Of a DNA stretch of 64,000 bases, positions 39,771-53,400 are shown one piece after another. Each line of letters begins with the position of its first letter. The first letter of the stretch is position 1. The position numbers were made by a program, and so were the translations under genes. Source of the DNA: Paralithodes platypus (Eukaryota > Arthropoda > Malacostraca > Decapoda > Lithodidae); NCBI GenBank assembly GCA_032716605.1, contig CM064506.1, positions 22,060,612 through 22,124,611 of the forward strand. The letters are read 5' to 3'. The notes under the pieces were generated by a model, which saw only the letters and a list, made by a program, of their open reading frames with translations, did not search any database and had not been told where the DNA came from.

Positions 39771-42700
39771 CATTACTACCTTATTCCAACATCTGACAGA
39801 CATTACTACCATATTCCAACACCTGGCAGACATTACTACCTTATTCCAAAAACTGGCAGACATTGCTACCATATATTCCAACATCTGACAGACATTACTA
39901 CCATATTCCAACATCTGGCAGACATTACTACCATATTCCAACATCTGACAGACATTACTACCTTATTCCAACATCTGACAGACATTACTACCTTATTCCA
40001 ACATCTGGCGACATTACTACCATATTCCAACATCTGACAGACATTACAACCTTATTCCAACCTCTGGCAGACATGACTACATTATTCGAACATCTGGCCG
40101 ACATTACTACCATATTCCAACATCTGGCAGACATTACTACCATATTCAAACATCTGACAGACATTACTACCATATTCCAACATCTGACATACATTATTAC
40201 CTTATTCCAACATCTGACAGACATTGCTACCATATTCCAACATCTGACAGACATTACTACCTTATTCCAACATCTGGCTGACATTACTACCATTTTACAA
40301 CCTCTGACAGACATTACTACCATATTCCAAAATCTGACAGAAATTACTACCATATTCCAACATCTGACAGACATTCCTACCTTATTCAACATCTGACAGA
40401 TATTACTACCATATTCCAACATCTGGCAGACATTAATAGGCCTACCATATTTCAACATCTGACAGACATTACTATGTACATAATTATTCCAACATCTGGC
40501 AGACATTAATACCATATTCCTACATCTGGCATACATTACTATCATATTCCAACATCTGGCAGACATTACTACCTTATTCAATCATCTGGCAGACATTACT
40601 GCCTTATTCCAACATCTGGCAGACATTACTACCTTATTCCAACAGCTGGCAGACATTACTACCTTATTCCAACATCTGACAGACATTACTACCTAATTCC
40701 AACATCTGACAGACATTACTGCCTTATTCCAACATATGACAGACATTACTACCTTATTCCAACATCTGGCAGACATATTCCAACATCTGACAGACATTAC
40801 TACCTTATTCCAACATCTGACAGACATTACTACCATATTCCAACATCTGGCAGACATTACTACCTTATTCCAACATCTGGCAGACATTGCTACCTTATTT
40901 CAATGTCTGGCAGACATTTCTACAACATTTTAACGTCTGGTAGACATTACTACCTTATTGCAACATCTGACAGACATTACTACCATATTCCAACATCTGA
41001 CACACGTTAACCTTATTCCAAATTCTGGCAGACATTACTGCCTGATTGCAACATCTGACAGACATTTCCACAGTATCCTAACATCTGGCAGATGTTACTA
41101 GAATACTCCAACATCTGACAGACATTACTTCCTTATTCCAACATCTGGCAGACATTAATGCCATATTGCAACAACTGACAGACATTACTACCTTATTCCA
41201 ACATCTGGCAGACATTACTACCTTATTCCAACATCTGACAGACATGACTACCTTATTCCAACATCTGACAGACATTATTACCTTATTCCAACATCTGACA
41301 GACATTACTACCATATTCCAACATCTGACAGACTTTATCACCTTATTCCAACATTTGGCAGACATTGCTACCTTATTTCAACATCTGCCAGACATTTTCA
41401 CAATATTTCAACGTCTGGTAGACATTAATTACTACCTTATTGCAAGAATCTGATAGACATTACTACCATATTCCAACATCTGACAAACATTACTACCTTA
41501 TTCCAACATCTGACAGACATTACTACCATATTCCATCATCTGACAGACATTACTACCATATTCCAACATCTGAAGCACGTTAACCATATTCCAAATTATG
41601 GCAGACATTACTGCCTGATTGCAATATATGACAGATATTTCCACAGTATCCTAACATCTGGCAGATAGCCTTTTACTACAATATTCTAACATCTGACAGT
41701 CATTACTACCTTATTCCAACATCTGGCAGACACTACTACCTTATTCAAACATCTGGCAGACATTATTACCTGATTACAACATCTGACAGACATTCCTAAC
41801 CTATTCCAAAATATGGCCGACATTTGTACCTTATTCCAACATCTGGCAGACATTACTACCTGTTTGAAGCATCTGACCAACAATTTTACATTCCAACATT
41901 TGGCACACATTTCTACAAAATCCCAACACCTGGCAGACATTACTACCATATTCCAACACCTGGCAGACATTACTACCTTATTCCAACATCTGGCAGACAT
42001 TATTATCATATTCCAACAACTGGCAGACATTACTATACCTTATTCCAACACCTGGCAGACATTACTACCATAGTCCAACATCTGGCAGACATTACTACCA
42101 TAATCCAACATCTGACAGACATTACTACCATATTCCAACATCTGACAGACATTACTACCATATTCCAACATCTGGCAGGCATTGCTACCATATTCCAACA
42201 ACTGGTAGACATTGCTACCATATTCCAACATCTGACAGACATTACTACCATATTCCAACATCTGGCAGACATTACTACCAAATTCCAACATCTGACAGAC
42301 ATTACTACCTAATTCCAACGTCTGGTAGACATCACTACCTTATTCCAACATCTGACAGACATTACTACTTCATTCCAACATTTGGCAGACATGACTACCT
42401 TATTCCAACATCTGGCAGACATTACTACCAAATTCCAACATCTGACAGACATTACTACCATATTCCAACATCTGGCTGGCATTGCTACCATATTCCAACA
42501 ACTGGCAGACATTGCTACCATATTCCAACATCTGACAGACATTACTCCCATAATCCAACATCTGGCAGACATTACTACCAAATTCCAACATCTGACAGAC
42601 ATTACTACCTAATTCCAACGTCTGGCAGACATCACTACCATATTCTAACATCTGACAGACATTACTACTTCATTCCAACATTTGGCAGACATGACTACCT

Positions 42701-45700
42701 TATTCCAACATCTGGCACACATTTCTACAAAATCCCAACACCTGGCAGACATTACTACCATATTCCAACACCTGGCAGACATTACTACCTTATTCCAACA
42801 TCTGGCAGACATTATTATCATATTCCAACAACTGGCAGACATTACTATACCTTATTCCAACATCTGGCAGACATTACTACCATAGTCCAACATCTGGCAG
42901 ACATTACTACCATAATCCAACATCTGACAGACATTACTACCATATTCCAACATCTGACAGACATTACTACCATATTCCAGCATCTGGCAGGCATTGCTAC
43001 CATATTCCAACAACTGGTAGACATTGCTACCATATTCCAACATCTGACAGACATTACTACCATATTCCAACATCTGGCAGACATTACTACCAAATTCCAA
43101 CATCTAACAGACATTACTACCTAATTCCAACGTCTGGTAGACATCACTACCTTATTCCAACATCTGACAGACATTACTACTTCATTCCAACATTTGGCAG
43201 ACATGACTACCTTATTCCAACATCTGGCAGACATTACTACCAAATTCCAACATCTGACAGACATTACTACCATATTCCAACATCTGGCAGGCATTTCTAC
43301 CATATTCCAACAACTGGCAGACATTGCTACCATATTCCAACATCTGACAGACATTACTCCCATATTCCAACATCTGGCAGACATAACTACAAAATTCCAA
43401 CATCTGACAGACATTACTACCTAATTCCAACGTCTGGCAGACATCACTACCATATTCCAACATCTGACAGACATTACTACTTCATTCCAACATTTGGCAG
43501 ACATGACTACCTTATTCCAACATCTGGCAGACATTACTGCCTTATTCCCAAATCTGACAGACATTACTACCATAGTCCAACATCTGGCAGACATTACTAC
43601 CATATTCCAACATCTGACAGACATTACTACCATATTCCAACATCTGACAGACATAACTACTTTATTCCAACATCTGACAGACATTACTACCATCTACCAA
43701 CATCTGACAGACATTACTACCTTATTCCAACATCTGGCAGACATTACTACCATATTCCAACATCTGACAGACAGACATTACTACCATATTTCAACATCTG
43801 ACAGACATTACTACTATATTCCAACATCTGACAGACATTACTACCTTATTCAACATCTGACAGACATTACTACCATATTCCTATATCTGGCAGATATTTA
43901 TAGGCCTACCCTATTTCAACATCTGACAGACATTACTACCATATTCCAACATCTGGCAGACATTAATACCATATTCCAACATCTGACAGACATTACTACA
44001 ATATTCCAACATCTGGCAGGCATTGCTACCATATTCCAACAACTGGCAGACATTACTACCATCTACCAACATCTGACAGACATTACTACCTTATTCCAAC
44101 ATCTGGCAGACATTACTACCATATTCCAACATCTGACAGACAGACATTACTACCATATTTCAACATCTGACAGACATTACTACTATATTCCAACATCTGA
44201 CAGACATTACTACCATATTCCTACATCTGGCAGATATTTATAGGCCTACCCTATTTCAACATCTGACAGACATTACTACCATATTCCTACATCTGGCAGA
44301 TATTTATAGGCCTACCCTATTTCAACATCTGACAGACATTACTACCATATTCCAACATCTGGCAGACATTAATACCATATTCCAACATCTGACAGACATT
44401 ACTACTTTATTCCAACATCTGACAGACATTACTACTATATTCCAACATCTGACAGACATTACGACCTTATTCAACATCTGACAGACATTACTACCATATT
44501 CCATGACCTGGCATACATTCCTACCTTATTCCAACATTTGGCAGACATTGCTACCATATTCCAACAACTGGGAGACATTGCTACCATATTCCAACATCTG
44601 ACAGACATTACTACCATATACCAACATCTGACAGACATTACTACCTTATTCCAACATCTGGCAGACATTACTACCATATTCCAACATCTGACAGACATTA
44701 CTACCTTATTCCAACATCTGGCAAACATGACTACCTTATTCCAACATCTGGCAGACATTACTACCGTATTCCAACATCTGACAGACATTACTACCATATT
44801 CCAACATCTGACAGACATTACTACTATATTCCAAAATCTGACAAACATTACTACCTTATTCAACATCTGACAGACATAACTACCATATTCCAACATCTGG
44901 CAGATATTAAGAGTCCTAACCTATTTCAACATCTGACAGACATTACTACCATATTCCAACATCTGGCAGACATTACTTCCTTATTCCAATATCCGGCAGA
45001 CATTACTATAATATAGAAACATCTGACAGACATAACTACCTTATTCCAACATATGACTGACATTACTACCACATTGAAACATCTGACAGACATTACTACC
45101 TTATTCCAACATCTGGCAGATATTACTCCCTTATTCCAACATCTGGCAGGCATTATTACCTGATTGCAACATCTGACAGACATTCCTAACCTATCCCAAT
45201 ATCTGGCAGACATTCATACCTTATTCCAACATCTAGCAGACATTACTACCTGTTTGAAACATCTGAAAGACAATTATACATTCCAACATCTGGCAGACAT
45301 TTTTACAATATTCCAACACCTGGCAGACATTACTACCATATTCCAACACCTGGCAGACATTACTACCTTATTCCAACATCTGGCAGACATTACTACCTTA
45401 TTCCAACATCTGACAGACATGACTACCCTATTCCAACATCTGAGAGACATTACTGCCTTATTCCCAAATCTGACAGACATTACTACCATAGTCCAAAATC
45501 TGGCAGACATTACTACCATATTCCAACATCTGGCAGACATTACTACCTTATTCCAACATCTGACAGACATGACTACCCTATTCCAACATCTGAGAGACAT
45601 TACTGCCTTATTCCCAAATCTGACAGACATTACTACCATATTCCAACATCTGACAGACATAACTACTTTATTCCAACATCTGACAGACATTACTACCTTA

Positions 45701-48700
45701 TTCCAACATCTGACAGACATTACAACCTTATTCTAACATCTGGCAGACATTACTACCATATTCCAACATCTGACAGACATTACTACCACATTCCAACATC
45801 TGACAGACATTACTACTATATTCCAACATCTGACGGACATTACGACCTTATTCAACATCTGACAGACATTACTACCATATTCCAAGACCTGGCATACATT
45901 CCTACCTTATTCCAACATTTGGCAGACATTGCTACCATATTCCAACAACTGGCAGACATTGCTACCATATTCCAACATCTGACAGACATTACTACCATAT
46001 ACCAACATCTGACAGACATTACTACCTTATTCCACCAACTGGTAGACATTGCTACCATATTCCAACATCTTACAGACATTACTACCATATACCAACATCT
46101 GACAGACATTACTACCTTATTCCAACATCTGGCAGAGATTACTACCAAATTCCAACATCTGACATACATTACTTCCTTATTCCAACATATGACAGACATG
46201 ACTACCTTATTCAACATCTGACAGCCATTACTACCATATTCCAACATCTGGCAGATATTAATAGGCCTAACCTAAGTCAACATCTGACAGACATTACTAC
46301 CATATTCCAACACCTGGCAGACATTACTACCTTATTCCAACATCTGGCAGACGTTGCTACCATATTCCAACAACTGGCAGACATTGCTACCATATTCCAA
46401 CATCTGACAGACATTACTACCATATTCCAACATCTGGCAGACATCACTACCATTTTTCAACATCTGACAGACATTACTACTTTATTCCAACATTTGGAAG
46501 ACATGACTACCTTTTTCCAATATATGGCAGACATTACTGCCTTATTCCCAAATCTGACAGACATTACTACCATAGTCCAACATCTGGCAGACATTACTAC
46601 CATATTCCAACATCTGACAGACATTACTACCATATTCCAACATCTGACATACATTACTTCCTTATTCCAACATCTGACAGACATGACTATCTTATTCAAC
46701 ATCTGACAGTCATTACTACCATATTCCAATATCTGGCAGATATTAAGAGGCCTAACCTATTTCAACATCTGACAGACATTACTACCATATTCCAACATCT
46801 GGCAGACATTACTACCTAATTCCAACATCTGGCAGACATCACTACCATTTTTCAACATCTGACAGACATTACTACTATATTCCAACATCTGACAGACATT
46901 ACGACCTTATTCAAAATATGACAGACATTACTACCATATTCCAAGACCTGGCATACATTCCTACCTTATTCCAACATTTGGCAGACATTGCTACCATATT
47001 CCAACAACTGGCAGACATTGCTACCATATTCCAACATCTGACATACATTACTACCATATACCAACATCTGACAGACATTACTACCTTATTCTAACATCTG
47101 GCTGACATTACTACCAAATTCCAACATCTGACATACATTACTTCTTTATTCCAACATCTGACAGACATGACTACCTTTTTCCAACATCTGGCAGACATTA
47201 CTACCATATTCGAACATCTGACAGACATTACTACCATATTCCAACATCTGACAGACATTACTACCATATTCCAACATCTGGCAGATATTAAGAGGCCTAA
47301 CCTATTTCAACATCTGACAGACAATACTACCATATTCCAACATCTGGCAGACAGTAATACCATATTCCAACATCTGGCAGACAATATTACCATATTCCAA
47401 CTTCTGGCAGACATTACTACCATATTCCATCATCTGGCAGACATTACTACCTTATTCCAACATCTGACATACATGACTACCTTATTCCAATATCTGGCAG
47501 ACATTACTGCCTTATTCCCAAATCGGACAGACATTAGTACCTTATTCCAACATCTGGCAGACATTACTACATTATTCCAACATCTGACCGACATTACTAC
47601 CATACACAATATACCAACATCTGAAAGACATTACTACCTTATTCCAACATCTGGCAGACATTACTACCATATTCCAACATCTGACAGACATTACTACCAT
47701 ATTCCAACATCTGACAGACATTACTACTTTATTCCAACATCTGACAGACATTACTACCATATACCAACATCTGACAGACATTACTACCTTATTCCAACAT
47801 CTGGCAGATATTACTACCATATTCCAACATCTGACAGACATTACTACCATATTCCAACATCTGACAGACATTACTACCATATTCCAACATCTGGCAGATA
47901 TTAATAGGCCTACCCTATTTCAACATCTGACAGACATTACAACCATATTCCAACATCTGGCAGACATTAAAACCATATTCCAACATCTGGCAAACAATAT
48001 TACCATATTTCAACATCTGACAGACATTACTACCTTATTCCAATATCTGGCAGACATTACTACCTTATTCCAACATCTGGCAGACATTACTACCTTATTC
48101 CAACATCTGACAGACATTACTACCTTATTCCAACATCTGACAGACATTACTACCTTATTCCAACACCTGACAGACATTACTACATTATTCCAACATCTGG
48201 CAGACATTACTACGGTATTCCAACATCTGACAGACATTACGACCTTATTCAACATCTGACAGACATTACTACCATATTCCAACACCTGGCAGATATACCT
48301 ACCTTATTCCAACATCTGGCAGACATTGCTACCATATGCCAACAACTGGCAGACATTGCTACCATATTCCAACATTTGAGACATTACTACCATATTCCAA
48401 CATTTGGCAAACATTACTACCAAATTCCAACGTCTGACAGACATCACTACCTTATTCTAACATCTGACAGACATTGCTACCTTATTCCAACATCTGGCAG
48501 ACATTACTACCATATTCCAACATCTGACAGACATTACTACCTTATTCCAACATATGGCAGACATGCCTTCCTTATTCCTACATCTGGCAGACATTACTGC
48601 TTTATTCCCAAATCTGACAGACATTACTACCATAGTCCAACATCTGGCAGACATTACTACCATATTACAACATCTGACAGACATTACTACCATATTCCAA

Positions 48701-49300
48701 CATCTGACAGACATTACTACTGTATTCCAACATCTGACAGACATTACTACCATATACCAACATCTGACAGACATTACTTCCTTATTCCGACATGTGGCAG
48801 ACATTACTACCATATTACAACATCTGACAGACATTACTACCATATTCCAACATCTGACAGACATTACTACTGTATTCCAACATCTGACAGACATTACTAC
48901 CTTATTCAACATCTGACAGACATTACTACCATAATCCAACATCTGGCAGATATTTATAGGCCTACCGTATTTCAACATCTGACAGACATTACTACCATAT
49001 TCCAACAGCTGGCAGACATTAATACCATATTCCAACATTTGGCAGACATAATTACCACCTTATTCCAACATCTGGCAGACATTATTACCTGATTGCAACA
49101 TCTGACAGATATTTCTAAACTATTCCAAAATCTGGCAGACATTTGTACCTTATTCTAACATCAGGCAGACATTACTACCTGTTTGAAACATCTGACAGAC
49201 AATTTTACATTCCAACAACTGACAGACATTTCAATAATATTCCAACATCTTACAGACATTAGTACCTTATTCCAACATCTGGCAGACATTACTACAATAT
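39771..49300 (+). repeat. 30-bp satellite, + orientation block (about 9.5 kb)
   Basis: The unit is CATTACTACCWTATTCCAAC then ATCTGRCAGA, about 315 copies. Two common variants alternate (CTGACAG/CTGGCAG; CCTTATT/CCATATT). Variant blocks recur at larger scale: a TGATTGCAACATCTGACAG..CTACCTGTTTGAA..CAATTTTACATTCC block at 41765, 45152 and 49088, a TATAGGCCTACC variant in many places, and an 812-bp direct repeat at 42033 and 42845. Thirty bp equals ten stop-free codons, hence long apparent frames on both strands. Confidence 0.97.
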
Positions 49301-50400
49301 TCCACTATCAAAGACATGAAGGATATCGGTCAGACAGAATTCATGTACGAACATCCGGCAGACAGAAAAACAAACATCGACATTGGGCAGACAGACAAAT
49401 ATCCAGAAAGTAAATGCTTATGCCATCTAGTGACAAAAAATGGAAACTAGTAATTAATCCATAAAAGTGAAGGCGTATGCCATCTTGTGACAAAAATGGA
49501 AACTAATAAATAAGCCTCAAAAGTGAATACCTATGCCATCTTGTGACAAAAATAGGAACTGTTTATTTATCCCAAAAAGTGAAGGCCTATGCCATCTAGT
49601 GACAACAAAAGATACTAATAAATAAACCCTAAAAGTGATGACCTACGCCATCTATTGACAGAAAAATAAACTAATAATTCAGCCAGCAAATTGAATGCAT
49701 ACGCCATCTATTGTCAGAAAAAGAAACTAATTAATAAATCTGAAAAGTTAATGCCTACGCCATCTATTGGCAAGATAATAAACTAATACACATCTCCAGA
49801 AAGTGAATGCTTATGCCATCGATTGGAGAAAAATAGAACTAATATCTAGGAGTACAAAAGCGAATGCTTACGCCATCTCTTGGCAGAAAATGAAACTAAT
49901 TAGGTTAGTATATTTTCTTACCACTAGATGGTGTAAGCATTCACTTTTTGGGATATTTTATTAGTTTCCTTTTTTGTCACTAGATGGCGTAGGTCTTCAA
50001 TTTTGGGGTTTATTTATTAGTTTCTTTTTTTGTCACTAGATGGCATAGGCCTTCACTTTTTGGGATAAATAAATAGTTCTTATTTTTGTCACTAGATGGC
50101 GTAGCCATTCACTTTCATGGCATATATATTTGTTTCCTATTTTTGTCACTAGATGGCGTAGGTATTCACTTTTGGGGCTTATTTATTAGTTTCCATTTTT
50201 GTCACTAGATGGCATACGCCTTCACTTTTAGGGATTAATTACTAGTTTCCATTTGTTGTCACTAGATGGCATAGGCATTCACTTTCTGGATATTTGTCTG
50301 TCTGCCCGAGGTCGGTGTTTGTTTTTCTGTCTGCCGGATGTTCGTACATGAATTCTGTCTGACCAATGTCCTTCATGTCTTTGATAGTGGAATATTGTAG
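49301..50400. repeat. palindrome with arrays of a 56-57 bp unit at the satellite inversion
   Basis: TCCACTATCAAAGACATGAAGG at 49301 is matched by CCTTCATGTCTTTGATAGTGG at 50370. Inside, the left arm has nine units starting GCCATCTAGTGACAAAAA and the right arm seven units starting CACTAGATGGCGTAGG..TTCACTTT..TTATTTATTAGTTTCC. The turn is near 49900-49920 (AATTAGGTTAGTATATTTTC). Arms are about 75-90% similar by eye and unequal in length. Confidence 0.92.
49921..50290 (+). promoter_or_regulatory. seven spaced CACTAGATGG motifs (CTCF-like core)
   Basis: Each right-arm unit contains (T/C)CACTAGATGG(C/T)(G/A), with spacing of 56-57 bp. The CTCF core known from vertebrates and insects is CCASYAGRKGGCR, and CACTAGATGGC fits every position of that core. 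The left arm carries the reverse complement (GCCATCTAGTG) intact in two units and degraded in the rest. Binding is inference. Confidence 0.4.
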
Positions 50401-53400
50401 TAATGTCTGCCAGATGTTTGAATGTAAAATTGTCTGTCAAATGTTTCAAACAGGTAGTAATGTCTGCCAGATGTTGGAATAAAGTACGAATGTCTGCCCG
50501 ATGTTGGAATAGGTTAGGAATGTCTGTCAGATGTTGCAATCAGGTAATAATGTCTGCCAGATGTTGGAATAAGTTAGTAATGTCTGCCAGATGTTGGAAT
50601 AAGGTAGTAATGTCTGTCAGATGTTGCAATATGGTAGTAATGTCAGTCAGATGTTGGAATAAGGTAGTTATGTCTGTCAGATGTTGCAATATTATAGCAA
50701 TGTCTGCCAGATATTGGAATAAGGAAGTAATATCTGTCAGATGTTGGAATATTGTAGTAATGTCTGCCAGATGTTAGGATACTGTGGACATATCTGTCAG
50801 ATGTTGCAATCAGGCAGTAATGTCTGCCAGAATTTGGAATAAGGTTAACGTCTGTCAGATGTTGGAATACGGTAGTAATGTCTGTCAGATGTTGCAATAA
50901 TGTAGTAATGTCTACCAGATGTTGAAATATTGTAGAAATGTATGCCAGATGTTGAAATAAGGCAGTAATGTCTGGTAGATGTTGGAATAAGGTAGTAATG
51001 TCTGTCAGATGTTGGAATAAGCTAGTAATGTTTGGCAGTTGTTGGAATAAGGTAGTAATTTCTGTCAGATGTTGGAATAAGGTAGTAATGTCTGCCAGAT
51101 GTTGGAATAAGGTAGTAATGTCTGTCAGATGTTGGAATAAGGTAGTAATGTTTGGCAGTTGTTGGAATAAGGTAGTAATGTCTCTCAGTTGTTGGAATAA
51201 AGTGGTAATGTCTGTCGGTTGTCAGAATAAGGTAGTAATGTCTGTCAGTTGTTGGGAAAAGGTAGTAATGTCTGTCAGATGTTGGAATAAGGTAGTAATG
51301 TCTGTCAGATGTTGGAATAAGGTAGTAATGTCTGCCAGATGTTGGAATAAGGTAGTAATGTTTGGCAGTTGTTGGAATAAGGTAGATATGTCTGCCAGAT
51401 GTTGGAATAAGGTAGCAATGTCTGCCAGATGTTGGAATATGGTAGTAAATAATGTCTGCCAGATGTTGGAATAGGGTAGTAATGTCTGCCAGATGTTGGA
51501 ATAAGGTATTAATGTCGGCCAGATGTTAGAATATGGTGGTAATGTCTGCCAGATGTTGGATTAAGGTAGTAATGTCTGTCAGATGTTGGAATATGGTAGT
51601 AATGTCCGTCAGATGTTGGAATAAGGTAGTAATGTCTGCCAGATGTTGGATTATGGTAGTAATGTCTGCCAGATGTTGGAATATGGTAATAATGTCTGTC
51701 AGATGTTGGAATATGGTAGTAATGTCTGCCAGATGTTGGAATAAGGAAGTAATGTCTGCCAGATGTTGGAACAAGGTAGTAATGTCTGCCAGATGTTGGA
51801 ATAATATAGTAATGTCTGCCAGATGTTGCAATCAGGTAATAATTTCTGCCAGATGTTGGAATAAGGTAGTAATGTCTGCCAGATATTGGAATGAGGTAGT
51901 AATGTCTGTCAGATGTTGAAATAAGGAGGTAATGTCAGCCAGATGTTGAAATAAGGAAGTAATGTCTGCCAGATGTTGGAATAAGAAGGTAATGTCTGCC
52001 AGATGTTGAAATAAGGTATTGATATTAGCCATATGTTGAAATAATGTATTAATGGCTGCCAGATGTAGGGATCAGATAGTAATGTCTGTCAGATGTTGGA
52101 ATAAGGTAGTAGCCTAATGTCTGCCAGATGTTGGGATCAGGTAGTAATGTCTGCCAGATGTTGGAATATGGTAGTAATGTCTGCCAAATGTTGGAATAAG
52201 GTAGCAATGTCTGCCAGATGTCGGAATACAGTAGTAATATCTGCCAGATGTTGGAATATGGTAGTATGTCTGCCAGATGTTGGAATAAGGTAGTAATGTC
52301 TGTCAGATGTTGGAATAAGAGATTAATTTTTGGCAGTTGTTGGAATAAGGTAGGAATGTCTGCCAGATGTTGGAATATGGTAGTAATGTCTGCCAGATGT
52401 TGCACTAAGGTACTAATGTCTGCTAGATTTTAGAATATGGTAGTAATGTCTGTCAGATGTTGGATTAAGGTAGTAGTGTCTGCCAGATGTTGAAATAAGG
52501 TTGTAATGTCTGCCAGATGTTGGAATACAGTAGCAATGTCTGCCAAATGTTGCACTAAGGTACTAAAGTGTCTGTCAGATGTACAGTAGGAAAAAGATAG
52601 TAATGTTGTTTGCAGATCTTTGGATCAGGTAGTAATGTCTGTCAGATTTTGAAATATAGTAGCAATGTCTGTCAGATGTTGGAATATGGTAGTAATGTCT
52701 GTCAGATGTTGCAATAAAGTAGTAATGTCTGTCAGATGATGCAATCGGACAGTAATGTCTGGCAGATGTTGGAATAAAGTAGTAATGTCTGTCAGATGTT
52801 GGAATATTTTAGAAATGTCTGTCAGATGTTGCAATCGGGCAGTAATGTCTGCCAGGTTTTGGAATAAGGTAGTAATGTTTGCCAGATGTTGGAATAAAGT
52901 AGTAATGTCTGTCAGATGTTTTAATCGGGCAGTAATGTCTGCCAGATGTTGGAATAAAGTAGTAATGTCTGTCAGATGATGGAATATTTTAGAAATGTCT
53001 GTCAGATGTTGAAATCAGGCAGTAATTTTTGGCAGTTGTTGGAATAAGGTAGGAATGTATGCCAGATGTTGAAATATGGTTGTAATGTCTGTCAGATGTC
53101 GGAATAGGTAGGAATGTCTGCCAAATGTTGGAATAAAGTAGTAATGTCTGTCAGGTGTTGGAATATTTTAGAAATGTCTCAGATGTTGCAATCGGGCAGT
53201 AATTGTTGGCAGTTGATGGAATAAGGTAGGAATGTCTGCCAGATGTTGGGATCAGGTAGTAATGTCTGTCAGATGTTGGAATAAGGTAGTAGCCGAATGT
53301 CTGCCAGATGTTGGGATCAGCTAGTAATGTCTGCCAGATGTTGGAATAATGTATTAATGTCTGCCAGATGTTGGGATCAGGTAGTAATGTCTGCCAGATG

